Below are positions 1-4,850 of a stretch of DNA of 5,833 nucleotides, one piece after another (positions within the stretch are counted from its first letter, which is position 1; each line of letters starts with the position of its first letter). Source of the stretch: Pseudomonadota bacterium (GTDB lineage: Bacteria > Pseudomonadota > Gammaproteobacteria > Burkholderiales > Thiobacillaceae). The position numbers and the translations under genes are program-made. A model generated the notes under the pieces. The model was given only the letters and a program-made list of their open reading frames with translations. It was not told the DNA's origin and made no database searches. The DNA is taken from assembly GCA_030836725.1 (NCBI GenBank), contig JAUPLV010000132.1:1-5833 (forward strand), in the 5' to 3' direction.

Positions 1-1
1 A

Positions 2-256
2 GTCCACGTCGCCAAGTATTACCTGAAGCGCGAAGCCTGGGTGGCCGCCGCCAACCGCGCCAAGGAAGTGCTGAAAACCTACCCCGAAGCCCCGGCGCTG
101 GAAGAGGCCCTGGCGATCATGGTGGTAGCCTACGACAAGCTGAAACTGACCGATCTGCGCGACGATGCGCAGCGCGTGCTGAACCTCAACTTCCCCAATA
201 GCAAGTTCGCCAAGGGCGTGAGCACCGAAGGCAAGGCCTGGTACCGATTCTGGTAG
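2..256 (+). CDS. bamD: Outer membrane assembly lipoprotein BamD, C-terminal part (5' end outside window)
   Basis: BamD (YfiO/ComL) is a lipoprotein on the inner face of the outer membrane that works with BamA to fold and insert beta-barrel proteins. The 84 residues seen here are its C-terminal TPR region. The frame is open from base 2 and ends at TAG 254-256. Diagnostic family stretches are VAKYYLKREAWVAAANRAKE, the run around EEALAIMVVAYDKL, and TDLRDDAQRVLNLNFPNS, all close to E. coli BamD as I recall it. The lipobox and the first TPR repeats lie outside the window; the family is usually about 240-270 residues. The GTG at 41 is an internal valine, not a start. The gene converges on the - strand genes to its right. 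I see no convincing terminator in the 70 bases after its stop. Confidence 0.93.
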   Translation, partial: VHVAKYYLKREAWVAAANRAKEVLKTYPEAPALEEALAIMVVAYDKLKLTDLRDDAQRVLNLNFPNSKFAKGVSTEGKAWYRFW

Positions 257-326
257 GGTTATTTCGCGGTTGCTGCGTCAAAAAGAAACTCGAAGCTGCC
301 ATTCGGGCCAGGCTCGCATTATCCAA

Positions 327-704
327 CTATACGCGCTTGGGGCGCTCAAGATGTGGCCAAAGAGCGCGCCACGCCCAATCATCGTTTGATTCCGGGTTAG
401 CGACAAACCGAGAGATCCACGACTCCATGATCAAGCCATACCATTCTCCCCATTTCCGCGCATCCTCCTCGTCGAAGTAATAGTAGAAGGTATCGACGTT
501 AGGCTTCGGTGCCGCCAGATCACTCGTAAGGTACTCACGCAGTGTTCCATATGGGTCCGGCCCCCGCGCGTCCAAGTATTTTCTAAGAGCTGAGCGAAGT
601 ATGTCAGTGAAGGCTGCCGCTTCAGTGTCCGTGGTGTACTGAAACAACGACACGAACTCCTCCCTGCGGTCTTTCCCTCGCCCCGTGATCCAATGAACAT
701 GCAT
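327..704 (-). CDS. Hypothetical protein downstream of mqsRA, possibly 5'-truncated
   Basis: I do not recognise this 125-residue protein. It is soluble-looking, with no signal peptide or membrane segment, and is rich in aromatic residues: a YYYF cluster near residues 73-76 and about seven Trp, several of them in the C-terminal third. The start is ATG at 702-704, preceded by GGTGAG six bases upstream, a plausible ribosome site. The same frame stays open upstream to a TAG at 774-776, and the 23 extra codons read like protein (LTTDFKGAGLLDQLLWPGEH). They contain no ATG, GTG or TTG, so the ATG at 704 may be true or the gene may have lost its original 5' end. It lies 79 bases after mqsA on the same strand and could be read from the mqsRA promoter. 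Base composition (about 54% GC at 361-540) is lower than in the core genes. An overlapping frame at 431-715 is judged a shadow: it is Arg/Ser/Thr-rich and less protein-like. Confidence 0.55.
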   Translation of the reverse strand: MHVHWITGRGKDRREEFVSLFQYTTDTEAAAFTDILRSALRKYLDARGPDPYGTLREYLTSDLAAPKPNVDTFYYYFDEEDARKWGEWYGLIMESWISRFVANPESNDDWAWRALWPHLERPKRV

Positions 705-783
705 TCGGTGCTCACCGGGCCAAAGCAGCTGATCCAGGAGTCCGGCGCCCTTAAAGTCCGTCGTTAGCTTGAACTAGATTGCC

Positions 784-1191
784 TCAACGTGGGCTGATTT
801 CCTTCAAAAGCTCGGGGTGCTTGTCCAGCAACTTGAACAGATTCACGACCGCTGCCAAGGGCCGCGCTTCTCCGCGCTCGTAGCGTGAGAATGCGTTTTT
901 GCCGCCGCCTGTCAGGATGGCCGCTTCTTGCTGGGTGAGTTTGAGTTTCTTGCGGATATGCGCCAGTGCGGCGGCTTCTTCCGCATCCGTCTGGTCGCGG
1001 AAGGCGAGCCAAGCCGCCTCTTCGCGCGCGTCATGATCTGCAAAACCATCCGCGCAGTGATCGCAGAATGCGCCCTGTTCCGTGTATTCATAAGGCTTGC
1101 CGCGATACTCGATCTGCTGTTTTCGAGTCTGGTCGTGCAGCGTGCCTTCGCCGCAGATCGGGCAGGGCTGCTTATGCCATTTGCTCGCCAT
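784..1191 (-). CDS. mqsA: Antitoxin MqsA (zinc-binding N-terminus, HTH C-terminus)
   Basis: MqsA neutralises the MqsR ribonuclease and represses its own operon. The 135-residue product has the family's two domains. The N-terminal zinc domain has CPIC at residues 10-13 and CDHC at 43-46, the four zinc Cys ligands of the family. The C-terminal Xre-type helix-turn-helix (about residues 79-112) has LTQQEAA followed by GGGKNAFSRYERG, where Asn99 and Arg103 match the DNA-contacting Asn97 and Arg101 of E. coli MqsA. The end, LLDKHPELLKEI, also matches E. coli closely. Two ATGs compete. The one at 1197 overlaps the mqsR stop (ATGA) but lies only 2 bases from AAGGAG, whereas the one at 1191 has an 8-base spacing, so I chose 1191; the alternative adds Met-Asn. 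The longer open frame to 1353 is only the mqsR region read in another frame. Toxin-before-antitoxin order is typical of mqsRA. Confidence 0.95.
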   Translation of the reverse strand: MASKWHKQPCPICGEGTLHDQTRKQQIEYRGKPYEYTEQGAFCDHCADGFADHDAREEAAWLAFRDQTDAEEAAALAHIRKKLKLTQQEAAILTGGGKNAFSRYERGEARPLAAVVNLFKLLDKHPELLKEISPR

Positions 1192-1193
1192 GT

Positions 1194-1493
1194 TCATTGC
1201 TCCTTGAACGAAATCACGAAATACACGCCCACGCGCTGAAACTTCACATACAGCGTCTTGCCGTTCCACGCCGCGTGGTACACGTCCTGCCAAATGGTGT
1301 GGTCGTGATGCGTAGTCATGCTCTTGAAGAAGTTCGCTTGAGTCAGCCCGCACACCACGGCAAGCGCATCCGCAGCGGCCATGCCTGCCTGACGTATCCC
1401 AAGCTTGGCTGAAACGGTGAGATTCATTTCAGAAACCGTGGTCATTTGCGCCTTGATATCGGCGAGCAGGTAATGCGGCTTGCGCTTTTCCAT
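1194..1493 (-). CDS. mqsR: Toxin MqsR, mRNA-cleaving endoribonuclease
   Basis: MqsR is a RelE-fold, ribosome-independent endoribonuclease; the E. coli enzyme cuts mRNA mainly at GCU/GCA sites, slowing growth under stress. The 99-residue product begins MEKRKPHYLL, like E. coli MqsR (98 residues), and shares FFKSMTT, DHTIWQDVY and the C-terminal SFKE. Residues equivalent to E. coli Lys56, Gln68, Tyr81 and Lys96 are present at Lys57, Gln69, Tyr82 and Lys97, so the toxin looks intact. The middle (about residues 11-40) is divergent. Start at ATG 1491-1493 is fixed by the MEKR match. There is no Shine-Dalgarno at normal spacing, and the predicted promoter would start RNA at or within a few bases of the ATG. 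The stop (TGA, 1194-1196) overlaps an upstream mqsA ATG. Expression is probably repressed by MqsA at the operator just upstream. Confidence 0.95.
   Translation of the reverse strand: MEKRKPHYLLADIKAQMTTVSEMNLTVSAKLGIRQAGMAAADALAVVCGLTQANFFKSMTTHHDHTIWQDVYHAAWNGKTLYVKFQRVGVYFVISFKEQ
1200..1205 (-). promoter_or_regulatory. Ribosome binding site of mqsA that decides the start
   Basis: AAGGAG on the - strand lies inside the last codons of mqsR. It is 2 bases from the ATG at 1197 and 8 bases from the ATG at 1191, favouring the latter. Its position inside mqsR suggests coupled translation of toxin and antitoxin. Confidence 0.7.
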
Positions 1494-1499
1494 GCGGAA

Positions 1500-1527
1500 A
1501 TAATACCCTTTAAGGGTAATTCGTCAA
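1500..1527 (-). promoter_or_regulatory. Sigma70-type promoter of mqsRA
   Basis: On the - strand a TTGACG -35 box (1522-1527) and a TATTAT -10 box (1500-1505) are separated by 16 bases. Both boxes are close to consensus. The -10 box ends only 6 bases before the mqsR ATG, so transcription would start at or very near the first codon. The MqsA-type palindrome fills the spacer and runs into the -10 box, as expected for an autorepressed toxin-antitoxin promoter. The transcription start is inferred. Confidence 0.75.
1504..1518. promoter_or_regulatory. Palindromic operator, probable MqsA binding site
   Basis: TACCCTT and AAGGGTA form perfect 7-base arms around one central base. The core ACCCT-N3-AGGGT resembles the E. 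coli MqsA site, AACCT-N2-4-AGGTT. It overlaps the -10 box and the spacer of the mqsRA promoter, so bound MqsA should exclude RNA polymerase. MqsA here keeps the DNA-contacting Asn and Arg. Binding itself is inferred. Confidence 0.82.
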
Positions 1528-1570
1528 GGCAGATGTTCCCGCCTGCTTACACCCCAAACTCTAACCAAGA

Positions 1571-1586
1571 GGCAGCATGCGCTGCC
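1571..1586 (-). terminator. Hairpin after glnB, possible intrinsic terminator
   Basis: GGCAGC and GCTGCC form a perfect 6-base stem around a 4-base loop, starting 5 bases after the glnB stop. On the - strand it is followed by TCTTGGTT, only a weak T tract, so termination may be partial or Rho-assisted. Its location between glnB and the mqsRA promoter would separate the two transcription units. Confidence 0.5.
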
Positions 1587-1591
1587 CGGTG

Positions 1592-1930
1592 TCAAATCGC
1601 CGCTTCGCCCGACTCGCCGGTGCGTATCCGCACCACCTGCTCCACCGCCGTCACAAAGATCTTGCCGTCGCCGATCTTGCCGGTGCGGGCCGCGTTGATG
1701 ATCGCCTCCATCGCGCGTTCCAGCAGGCTGTCGGAGATCACCACTTCCAGCTTCACCTTGGGCAGAAAATCCACCACATATTCGGCGCCGCGATAGAGCT
1801 CGGTGTGCCCCTTCTGGCGACCGAATCCCTTGACCTCGGTGACGGTGAGCCCGGTGACGCCGATTTCCGACAGCGCTTCACGGACTTCGTCCAGTTTGAA
1901 CGGCTTGATGATGGCTTCGATTTTCTTCAT
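1592..1930 (-). CDS. glnB: Nitrogen regulatory protein PII (GlnB)
   Basis: PII is a trimeric cytosolic signal protein that binds ATP/ADP and 2-oxoglutarate and, via uridylylation by GlnD, controls glutamine synthetase adenylylation and the NtrB/NtrC system. The 112-residue length is exactly that of E. coli GlnB. The N-terminus MKKIEAIIKPFKLDEVREAL, the T-loop with KGHTELYRGAEY (uridylylation Tyr51) and the nucleotide-binding TGKIGDGKIF near residues 83-92 are all intact. Asp54 and the ending RIRTGESGEAAI favour GlnB over GlnK, and no amtB gene is next to it, which also argues against GlnK. The start is ATG 1928-1930 with GGAG seven bases upstream (1938-1941). It follows nadE on the same strand after a 166-base gap filled by repeats, so it may be cotranscribed; I see no clear sigma54 or sigma70 promoter in the gap. 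The nadE-glnB arrangement is known from betaproteobacteria. Confidence 0.97.
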   Translation of the reverse strand: MKKIEAIIKPFKLDEVREALSEIGVTGLTVTEVKGFGRQKGHTELYRGAEYVVDFLPKVKLEVVISDSLLERAMEAIINAARTGKIGDGKIFVTAVEQVVRIRTGESGEAAI

Positions 1931-1961
1931 GGCAGGTCTCCATTAATCGGGTTGGACATTA

Positions 1962-1999
1962 CGTTCGCTCCCTCGCCCGCTGCGGGAGAGGGTTGGGGA
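1962..1999. repeat. REP-like GC-rich palindromic unit, intergenic copy
   Basis: This unit starts CGTTCGCTCCCTCGCCC and ends GAGGGTTGGGGA, with a GC-rich inverted repeat around GCCCGCTGCGGG. The same framework (CGTTCGC, C-rich arm, G-rich arm, GAGGGTTGGGGA) recurs at 2651-2693 and, interrupted, at 2735-2825. It fills much of the nadE-glnB gap. Confidence 0.75.
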
Positions 2000-2058
2000 T
2001 AACCAGCGACTTGCCCGCTTGCGGGCTTAGTCGAATGGCTAGTTGTTCCATCAGAGGG
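2000..2058. repeat. 59-bp hairpin element, copy A (intergenic)
   Basis: This stretch is 58/59 identical to 2755-2813; the single difference is T at 2044 versus G at 2799. It contains an imperfect hairpin (2003-2038) whose arms are CCA, CGACT and GCCCGC, paired with GCGGGC, AGTCG and TGG around a TT tip. It directly follows a REP-like unit ending TTGGGGA and finishes in GAGGG. It is too small to code for a transposase, so it would have to be a non-autonomous or structural repeat. Confidence 0.85.
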
Positions 2059-2067
2059 CGAGTTCGC

Positions 2068-2100
2068 TTAGCGTAATCCTGAATGATGTCATTCCGCTAA
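2068..2100. other. Nested dyad symmetry at the nadE stop codon
   Basis: Arms at 2068-2077 and 2091-2100 (TTAGCG and AAT against ATT and CGCTAA, one mismatch) enclose a 13-base loop. An overlapping alternative hairpin is GAATGA-TG-TCATTC at 2081-2094. The outer right arm includes the nadE stop. No T tract follows on the - strand, so it is not a standard intrinsic terminator; it may be an mRNA-stability or processing structure, or chance. Confidence 0.4.
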
Positions 2101-3965
2101 ACGAGGTCGGGTCGGTATTTCGAGGTGATCGGATAACGGCGGTCCTTACCAAAATTGCGCGGCGTGATGCGCGGTCCGGGCGGCGCCTGACGGCGTTTGT
2201 ATTCGGCGAGGTCAACCATGCGAATGACTTTCTTCACCGTGGCGGCGTCATAGCCCAGTGCAACGATATCGTTCGCCGACAGGTCGCGTTCGACGTAGGC
2301 CGCCAGTATCGCGTCGAGCATATCGTACGGCGGCAGGCTGTCCTGGTCGGTCTGATCCGGCCGCAATTCGGCCGACGGCGGCCGGTCGATGATGCGCTGC
2401 GGGATGGCCGCGGACAGGCTGTTGCGGTAATTCGCCAAGCGGTACACCAGCGTCTTCGGCACATCCTTCAGCACCGCGAAGCCGCCCGCCATGTCGCCAT
2501 ACAGCGTGGCGTAACCGGTCGCCATCTCGCTCTTGTTGCCGGTGGTCAGCACCAGCGTGCCGAACTTGTTCGACAGCGCCATCAGCAGCGTGCCACGTGC
2601 GCGCGCCTGCAGGTTTTCTTCAGTGGTATCGTGAATCGGTTTGGGCATCACGTTCGCCCCCTCCCCCGTTCGGGGGGAGGGTTGGGGAGAGGGAGGCGAA
2701 GCCATCGGTTTGGGCGCGCACCGCGCGTTGTTCGCCCCCTCCCCCTTGAGGGTGTAACCAGCGACTTGCCCGCTTGCGGGCTTAGTCGAATGGCTAGTGG
2801 TTCCATCAGAGGGTTGGGGAGAGGGTGAAATGCCAGTTTCCCAGCCCACGCCCGCATCACCCCCTCCCCCGCCCTCCCCCCTCAAGGGGGGGGGAGGGGT
2901 TGCGGCAAACTCGGGCGCCAACTGCGTACGGAAAGCATCGAATATCGGTTTGATGGCGATTTCGGAATAGCGCACGCCGAGCCGCTTCACCATGTCGCGC
3001 GAATCCTCGACGCTGATGCCCGCGGTGTAGTCCGACGGCATCATCACCGCATGCACCTTGTCCGCCCCCAGCGCATCGGCGGCAATGGCCAGCGTCAGCG
3101 CCGAATCGATGCCGCCAGACAATCCCAGGTGCACACCCTTGAAGCCGTTCTTGCCGATGTAATCGCGCACCGCCAGCACCAGCGCTGCGTAGACAGCGGC
3201 TTCCTCGTTCGGCAAGACCTGTTGCGGTCCGGTACAGGCGTCGCCTTCGATGTCGAGATAGAACAGTCCTGCCTGCCAGGCGGGGCACTGCACCGCCACC
3301 TCGCCATCGACATTCAAGGCGAACGATGCACCGTCGAACACCAGTTCGTCCTGCCCGCCCACCATGTTCGCGTAGACGATCGGCATGCCGGTCTCGACCT
3401 GACGCGAGCGCGCCGCGGCAACCCGTTCGCGTTCCTTGTTGAGATGGAACGGCGAGGCATTCGGCACCAGCAGCCAGTCGGCGCCGGCTTCCATCGCGCG
3501 CGTCGCCGGGCCCGGTTCCCAGATGTCGCCGCAGATGTTGATTCCGAAATTCACGCCGCCGCAGGTGAACACGCAGGGTGTGTCGCCACTGTCGAATACG
3601 CGCTGCTCGTCGAACACCGAATGGTTCGGCAGGTGATGCTTGCGATACATGGATTCGACACACCCGCCGCGCAGGAGCGCCGCGGCGTTGTACAGGCCGT
3701 CATCGCTGCGCTCGGGGTAACCGACGATCAACGCGAGTTCGGGCGGCACGTCGACTGCCAGTTGTAGCAAAGCGGCTTCGCACGCCGCGGTGAAATCCGC
3801 CCGCAGCACCAGATCCTCGGCCGGGTAGCCGCAGATCGACATCTCGGGGGTGAGCAGCAGGGCGGCGCCGGTAGCGTGAGCCTCCTTCGCCGCGGCAAGC
3901 AGTCGAGCCGCGTTGCCGGCGATGTCGCCGACGGTGAGGTTGAGCTGGGCGATAGCGAGTTTCAT
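2097..3965 (-). CDS. nadE: Glutamine-dependent NAD+ synthetase with a repeat-derived in-frame insert
   Basis: NadE converts deamido-NAD to NAD in the cytosol using ATP and ammonia released from glutamine. Residues 1 to about 250 are the nitrilase-type glutaminase domain, with the catalytic set Glu41 (TPEMSICGYPAEDL), Lys109 (YRKHHLP) and Cys145 (NICGDIWE). The synthetase domain follows, with the ATP pyrophosphatase loop SGGIDS at 283-288, TTGNKSEMATGYATLYGD near 474-491 and GDMAGGFAVLKDVPKT after it. The protein has 622 residues against roughly 530-545 in comparable enzymes. The excess is a low-complexity insert, about residues 355-444, rich in Pro, Gly and Ser, lying between PEFA and HDTTEENLQARARG. 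It is encoded by REP-like repeats and a 59-base element, with frame preserved on both sides. Homology resumes cleanly after it, so the enzyme is probably functional, with a disordered loop. The start at 3965 fits the family N-terminus (MKLAIAQLNLTVGDI) and lies 9 bases after sucD. There is no strong Shine-Dalgarno, so translational coupling is likely. Confidence 0.95.
   Translation of the reverse strand: MKLAIAQLNLTVGDIAGNAARLLAAAKEAHATGAALLLTPEMSICGYPAEDLVLRADFTAACEAALLQLAVDVPPELALIVGYPERSDDGLYNAAALLRGGCVESMYRKHHLPNHSVFDEQRVFDSGDTPCVFTCGGVNFGINICGDIWEPGPATRAMEAGADWLLVPNASPFHLNKERERVAAARSRQVETGMPIVYANMVGGQDELVFDGASFALNVDGEVAVQCPAWQAGLFYLDIEGDACTGPQQVLPNEEAAVYAALVLAVRDYIGKNGFKGVHLGLSGGIDSALTLAIAADALGADKVHAVMMPSDYTAGISVEDSRDMVKRLGVRYSEIAIKPIFDAFRTQLAPEFAATPPPPLRGEGGGGGDAGVGWETGISPSPQPSDGTTSHSTKPASGQVAGYTLKGEGANNARCAPKPMASPPSPQPSPRTGEGANVMPKPIHDTTEENLQARARGTLLMALSNKFGTLVLTTGNKSEMATGYATLYGDMAGGFAVLKDVPKTLVYRLANYRNSLSAAIPQRIIDRPPSAELRPDQTDQDSLPPYDMLDAILAAYVERDLSANDIVALGYDAATVKKVIRMVDLAEYKRRQAPPGPRITPRNFGKDRRYPITSKYRPDLV
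2635..2715. repeat. 12-bp direct repeats flanking the first REP-like unit in nadE
   Basis: ATCGGTTTGGGC occurs at 2635-2646 and again at 2704-2715, a 69-base period. The first REP-like unit (2651-2693) lies between the copies. In the protein the repeats appear as PKPI and PKPM. This may reflect local duplication of a unit with its flank, or a target duplication. Confidence 0.7.
2651..2693. repeat. REP-like unit 1 in nadE
   Basis: It starts CGTTCGCCCCCTCCCCC, turns at GTTC, continues with a run of six G and ends with GAGGGTTGGGGAGAGGG. The arms can form a strong hairpin. On the nadE strand it encodes SPQPSPRTGEGANV. This copy is uninterrupted and shows what the second unit looked like before the 59-bp element entered. 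Confidence 0.8.
2735..2825. repeat. REP-like unit 2 in nadE, split by the 59-bp element
   Basis: The left half CCCCCTCCCCCTTGAGGG (2735-2752) and the right half GAGGGTTGGGGAGAGGG (2809-2825) rebuild a unit like unit 1 if the sequence between them and one GAGGG are removed. GAGGG therefore sits on both sides of the interruption, as a target duplication would. Confidence 0.75.
2755..2813. repeat. 59-bp hairpin element, copy B (inside nadE)
   Basis: This is the second copy of the element at 2000-2058, with one mismatch. The hairpin spans 2758-2793 and the outer AACCA (2756-2760) pairs with TGGTT (2798-2802), so dyad symmetry is longer here than in copy A. It is translated in the nadE frame as SDGTTSHSTKPASGQVAGYT. 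Confidence 0.85.
2860..2899. repeat. REP-like unit 3 in nadE with a G9 tract
   Basis: A C-rich arm (CCCTCCCCCC, 2872-2881) faces nine G followed by AGGGG (2886-2899) across a TCAA loop, giving a very strong potential hairpin. It is more degenerate than units 1 and 2 and lacks the GAGGGTTGGGGA end. On the nadE strand it gives PPPPLRGEGGGGG. Confidence 0.75.
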
Positions 3966-3974
3966 CGTGCGCGC

Positions 3975-4846
3975 TTAGCGGGCGCCCAGCGCCAGTTGCA
4001 CTGCTTCACCCAGGCCCGCCGGGCTGGACGCGACGACGACGCCGGCGGTTTCGAGCGCGCGGATTTTCGCGTCGGCGGTGCCGCTGCCGCCGGCGATGAT
4101 CGCGCCGGCATGTCCCATGCGCTTGCCCTTGGGCGCGGTGCGGCCGGCGATGTAGGCAGCCACCGGTTTTTTCATGTTGGAGCGGATGTACTCGGCGGCT
4201 TCTTCCTCGCGGCTGCCGCCGATTTCGCCGACCAGGATCACCGCTTCGGTCTGCGGGTCGGCCTCGAACAGTTGCAGGCAGTCGATGAAATCGAGCCCCT
4301 TGATCGGGTCGCCGCCGATGCCGACGCAGGTCGACTGCCCCAAGCCCAGCTGCGTGGTCTGATGCACCGCTTCGTAGGTGAGCGTGCCGGATCGCGAGAC
4401 GATGCCGATCTTGCCTTTCTGGTGGATGACGCCGGGCATGATGCCGATCTTGCATTCGCCCGAGGTGATGATGCCGGGGCAGTTGGGGCCGATCAGTTTC
4501 GCCCCGTTCGCCCTGAGCGCGGCTTTGACGTTAAGCATATCGAGCACCGGGATGCCCTCGGTGATGCAGACGATGACCTCGATGCCCGCGTCGGCGGCTT
4601 CCAGGATCGAATCGGCGGCGAACGCGGCCGGCACGTAGATCATCGTGGCCTGCGCGCCGGTCTGCCGCACCGCGTCGCGCACGGTGTTGAAAACCGGCAG
4701 GTCGAGATGCGTCTGTCCGCCCTTGCCGGGGGTCACGCCGCCGACCATCCGGGTGCCGTAGGCGATGGCCTGTTCGGAATGGAAGCTGCCCTGCTTGCCG
4801 GTGAAGCCCTGGCAAATCACTTTGGTATTTTTGTCGACGAGGATGC

Positions 4847-4850
<4 letters not shown>
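3975..4850 (-). CDS. sucD: Succinyl-CoA synthetase alpha subunit (ADP/GDP-forming)
   Basis: SucD pairs with SucC to convert succinyl-CoA plus ADP (or GDP) and phosphate to succinate, CoA and a nucleoside triphosphate, in the TCA cycle. It carries the CoA-binding Rossmann domain and the phosphohistidine. The 291-residue product starts MSILVDKNTKVICQGFTGKQ and contains GPNCPG at 121-126, VSRSGTLTYE near 151-160 and the active-site His247 in GHAGAIIAGGSGTADAK. Length and motifs match the family (E. coli 289 residues, His246). The start ATG at 4850 overlaps the sucC stop by 4 bases (ATGA) and has GGAGAG five bases upstream (4856-4861); the open frame further upstream to 5531 is the sucC region read out of frame. 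The overlap points to one mRNA and coupled translation, giving matched subunit amounts. The nadE gene follows 9 bases later. Confidence 0.97.

Larger units (their letters stand above)
2634..2903. repeat. Composite REP-like insertion inside nadE
   Basis: These approximate limits enclose 270 bases (90 codons) that I cannot match to NAD synthetase. They consist of three C-rich/G-rich palindromic units (2651-2693, 2735-2825, 2860-2899), one interrupted by the 59-bp element, plus short linkers. All three units share the 11-mer CCCCCTCCCCC (2657, 2735, 2860), and two share the 17-mer GAGGGTTGGGGAGAGGG (2677, 2809). The length is a multiple of three and there is no stop in the nadE frame. The exact borders are uncertain by a few codons. 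Confidence 0.85.

Noticed and set aside
257..326. Bidirectional terminator between bamD and the hypothetical gene
   Set aside because: There is a T-rich stretch on the - strand (near 279-290), but only weak, mismatched stems precede it.
431..715. Second - strand frame overlapping the hypothetical gene
   Set aside because: Its composition (Arg, Ser, Thr, many Cys) looks out of frame; the 327-704 frame is more protein-like and has a better ribosome site.
750..800. Possible integron attC site between mqsA and the hypothetical gene (GTTAGCT and CTCAAC motifs)
   Set aside because: Neither core fits GTTRRRY or RYYYAAC exactly, and I could not pair them into an attC-like fold.
784..1353. 189-residue version of MqsA
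   Set aside because: The first 52 residues are mqsR read in another frame; family length and the AAGGAG site support the start at 1191.
2043..2828. + strand open frame of 261 codons opposite the nadE 3' half
   Set aside because: Antisense to conserved nadE sequence; Arg/Val-rich shadow that runs into the repeats.
2634..2903. CRISPR-like array suggested by repeated C-rich/G-rich motifs
   Set aside because: Units are irregular in spacing and length, are palindromic, lie inside a coding frame, and have no regular spacers or cas genes.
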